A stretch of 15,022 nucleotides of DNA. It comes from Flavobacteriales bacterium. Its GTDB lineage: Bacteria; Bacteroidota; Bacteroidia; Flavobacteriales; Flavobacteriaceae. The stretch is taken from NCBI GenBank assembly GCA_027008965.1, contig JALVDN010000069.1, positions 1 to 15,022 of the forward strand. Direction: 5' to 3'. Positions within the stretch are counted from its first letter, which is position 1. Every line of letters starts with the position of its first letter. Made by a program: the position numbers and the translations under genes. Shown piece by piece: positions 12,899 through 15,022 of this stretch. Below the pieces are notes generated by a model. The model saw nothing but the letters and a program-made list of their open reading frames with translations. It searched no databases and was not told where the DNA came from.

Positions 12899-14647
12899 TT
12901 AATCGAATTTTTGATCAAGATAACTATTTCCGTCGGATAATTTCATGTTTCCGTCTTTGAGAACCACATAGTGGGTTATTAATGTTTGTCTGTTGCTATC
13001 TTGCAATTCTTCAGGGAAATGAATATCCACTTTTTTGAATTTATATTTGTATTTTTTCAAAGCTTCCAATTCTTTGACCGAAAGGGTATTGAAAGGCTCC
13101 TTTTTAGTAATTTGCTGATTATTTGTTTCATTTATAATTTGAACAACATCTTTGTCATCCTTTTCTTCCATAGCTTCCATTCGTTTTAAATACATATCAT
13201 CTTCATCCGAAAAATTTTCGTCCAAGATGATTATTTCTTTATCATCCTTATGTACTTCCGTTTGGGTCTCATCTGATTTGGAAATACCTTTTGGGGATAC
13301 ATCTTCATCTAAAACAGGTTGAGAAACCTTAAATTCTTCTTCATCAAATAAACTTAATTCTTTCCAGGAATCATTATTACTGAATTCTGAGTGTTGTCCG
13401 GCAGGTGTATTATTCTTCCATGAAAAATCGTCGGCATCCAAACTGATTATATTTTCTTTAGGAGCTTTTGTTTTTTCTTGAAAATCCGGAAAGTCGTCTT
13501 TTTCTTTTAAATCTTGTTCCACATCGTTTTCCGTTGAGTCATATCCGTCATCTTCAATATCCAATTCCAAGGTTACGGGACCTGCATCTTTTTCATCATC
13601 GGCGGCAATAACGGTAACTCTCTCGGGGGCTTCCTCTTTTTTGATTATTTCGTCTTGTGTGGCAGGCGGGAACCCTGTTGCTATGACTGTGACTTGCAAT
13701 TTATCTTCCAATGACTCATCCAATCCCAATCCCATGATAATATTCACTTCGGTCCGGGCTTGTTTTCTGACATATTTGTTGATAAAATCAATTTCTTTTA
13801 CCGTGGCAGGTTTTGTTCCTGATACAATCAATAATAGAACATCTTTGGCACCGGTAATTTGATTGTCATTCAAAAGCGGGGAGTTTAAAGCGTTTTTAAT
13901 CACTTCTTCAGCTCTATTGTCACCTTGGGCAACCGCTGTACCTATCAAGGCCGTTCCGCTATTTTTTAAAACCGTTTTGACATCATTGAAATCCACATTG
14001 ATTTGGAAGTTTTTCATAATTACTTTGGTCACACTTTCCACTGCATTGCTCAGCACTTCATCCGACTTGGCAAAAGCTGACAAATAGTCCAAATCACCGT
14101 AAACATTGATCAATTGTTCATTGTTTACAATCAAAAGTGAATCCACATATTTTCGCATCATACGAATTCCTTCCAAGGCGGCGTTTCTTCGTTTTTCGCC
14201 TTCATAAGCAAAAGGCATGGTGACTACACCAACGGTAAGGATTCCCATTTTTTTGGCAAGTTTGGCAATTTCCGGTGCGGCACCTGTACCTGTTCCACCA
14301 CCCATTCCTGCGGTGATAAACAACATTTTGGTTTTCTCTTTTAAAAGATTTTCTATCTCATCCAAATCTTCAAGGGCCGCTTTTTTTCCTATTTCGGGTT
14401 TGCTGCCTGCTCCCAAACCGCCTGTCAAATTTTTTCCTAATTGGATTTTAACCGGAACGGGGCTATCGTGTAACGCCTGAACATCGGTGTTGACAACCAC
14501 ATAATCCACCCAATCCAATTTTTTCCGGGTGAACATATAATTCACGGCATTGCAACCTGCTCCTCCCACACCAATCACTTTGATCAGATGAGAAATTTTT
14601 TCTTCAAACGGTTCAAACTCTATGATTTTTCTTTTTTCTATATCCAT
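12899..14647 (-). CDS. ftsZ: Cell division GTPase FtsZ
   Basis: Tubulin-like GTPase that polymerises into the cytokinetic ring. The 582-residue product has the N-terminal GTP-binding domain with GVGGAGCNAVN (26-36), the GGGTGTG signature (116-122) and MPFAYEGEKRR (144-154). The T7 loop NVDFND (217-222) has both catalytic aspartates, D219 and D222. The second domain ends near 335 (VTVIATGFPPAT). A highly acidic, disordered linker (about 345-510) explains the extra length over about 380 residues in Escherichia coli and is usual in Bacteroidota. A conserved-looking tail (GNSYLDQKFD) ends the protein. It lies between ftsA and yqeY with short gaps (11 bases and 1 base) and is probably transcribed from upstream division genes beyond the window. 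Confidence 0.98.
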   Translation of the reverse strand: MDIEKRKIIEFEPFEEKISHLIKVIGVGGAGCNAVNYMFTRKKLDWVDYVVVNTDVQALHDSPVPVKIQLGKNLTGGLGAGSKPEIGKKAALEDLDEIENLLKEKTKMLFITAGMGGGTGTGAAPEIAKLAKKMGILTVGVVTMPFAYEGEKRRNAALEGIRMMRKYVDSLLIVNNEQLINVYGDLDYLSAFAKSDEVLSNAVESVTKVIMKNFQINVDFNDVKTVLKNSGTALIGTAVAQGDNRAEEVIKNALNSPLLNDNQITGAKDVLLLIVSGTKPATVKEIDFINKYVRKQARTEVNIIMGLGLDESLEDKLQVTVIATGFPPATQDEIIKKEEAPERVTVIAADDEKDAGPVTLELDIEDDGYDSTENDVEQDLKEKDDFPDFQEKTKAPKENIISLDADDFSWKNNTPAGQHSEFSNNDSWKELSLFDEEEFKVSQPVLDEDVSPKGISKSDETQTEVHKDDKEIIILDENFSDEDDMYLKRMEAMEEKDDKDVVQIINETNNQQITKKEPFNTLSVKELEALKKYKYKFKKVDIHFPEELQDSNRQTLITHYVVLKDGNMKLSDGNSYLDQKFD

Positions 14648-14658
14648 GATGATAGTTT

Positions 14659-15022
14659 TTATTCTTTAAAAATTCTTGTGAAGAAATCATTCACCTTTGT
14701 GACAAGGTTTCTACTGCCTAATTTTTTTTCATCTTCAGAAGTTTCTTGTTCCGGGCTGAACAAATCCTGTCCCGTTTCTTGTATATCCACTGATTTTACA
14801 ACTTCATTCATGATGTCATCTTGGTGCAGTGGTGTTCCGTCTTTTTCTATTACATAGTTTGGAGATTCTTTTTTGTTTTGCCATTTTTCAAGGCCTATTT
14901 TTAACAATCCTAAAACCGTTGAATACTTGTAATGAATAAGTTCTTTTCCTTTTCCGTTGGATGAAACATATTGCGCCGGCAGTCCGTGGTGTGTATCCAT
15001 GGATAATTTGTAAGTCACCAAC
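14659..15022 (-). CDS. ftsA: Cell division protein FtsA (C-terminal part, runs off window)
   Basis: Only the last 120 or so residues of this actin-like protein are visible; the rest lies beyond the right edge. The fragment shows the end of the nucleotide-binding fold, with KYSTVLGLLKIGLEKW matching the conserved YATSVGLL helix of FtsA. A variable, acidic spacer follows, then a short amphipathic C-terminal helix (about LVTKVNDFFTRIFKE) that in FtsA tethers FtsZ to the membrane. The ftsZ ATG lies 11 bases after its stop, so the two are co-transcribed. Identification relies on this helix pair and on gene order. Confidence 0.9.
   Translation of the reverse strand, partial: LVTYKLSMDTHHGLPAQYVSSNGKGKELIHYKYSTVLGLLKIGLEKWQNKKESPNYVIEKDGTPLHQDDIMNEVVKSVDIQETGQDLFSPEQETSEDEKKLGSRNLVTKVNDFFTRIFKE

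Noticed and set aside
13840..13865. A TTGGCACC string resembling the -24 half of a sigma-54 promoter.
   Set aside because: It lies antisense within ftsZ and lacks a correctly spaced GC-containing -12 half.

Overview
The window is chromosomal DNA from a member of the Bacteroidota, most likely Flavobacteriia-like. Three things support this. The gene order miaB / sigma-54 activator / lptE / TPR protein / secG and the order ftsA-ftsZ-yqeY are both typical of that group. FtsZ has the long acidic linker seen there. Promoters match the Bacteroidota form TTTG-N19-TAnnTTTG, and clear Shine-Dalgarno sequences are absent. Coding DNA is AT-rich with tight spacing. The genus cannot be told from the sequence.

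Layout. Positions 1-207 are a GC-rich, hairpin-rich non-coding island that runs off the left edge. Positions 292-4761 (+) form one compact operon: miaB (tRNA modification), a sigma-54-type AAA+ activator without an input domain, lptE (LPS export lipoprotein), a conserved TPR protein with a lysine-rich stretch, secG, and a 46-residue single-span membrane protein. alaS (4764-7400, -) converges on this operon with a 2-base gap. It diverges from an M23 peptidase gene (7477-8436, +) across a short region holding interlocked promoters. A MerR-type regulator (8440-8757) and a separately promoted rpmH (8830-8985, with a clear terminator) follow, then a sodium:solute symporter (9080-10549). A 337-base gap holds a second GC-rich hairpin island that shares several words with the first.

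Positions 10887-12329 look like accessory DNA: a membrane-anchored lysozyme-like protein, an XRE-type repressor (-), and a divergent small Cro-like gene (+) that ends 13 bases from the 3' end of a tRNA-Arg(UCG). The repressor/Cro pair is arranged like a phage-type switch, with overlapping promoters and a candidate operator, but no integrase is visible. Positions 12448-15022 (-) are the end of the division cluster: ftsA (partial), ftsZ, yqeY.

Together the genes are mainly housekeeping: translation fidelity and tRNA supply (miaB, alaS, tRNA-Arg, yqeY, rpmH), envelope biogenesis and protein export (lptE, secG, M23 peptidase), and septation (ftsA, ftsZ). The least explained parts are the two GC-rich islands, the switch-like module beside the tRNA, and the micro-membrane protein after secG. 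I see no CRISPR array, transposase or clearly new multi-gene system.
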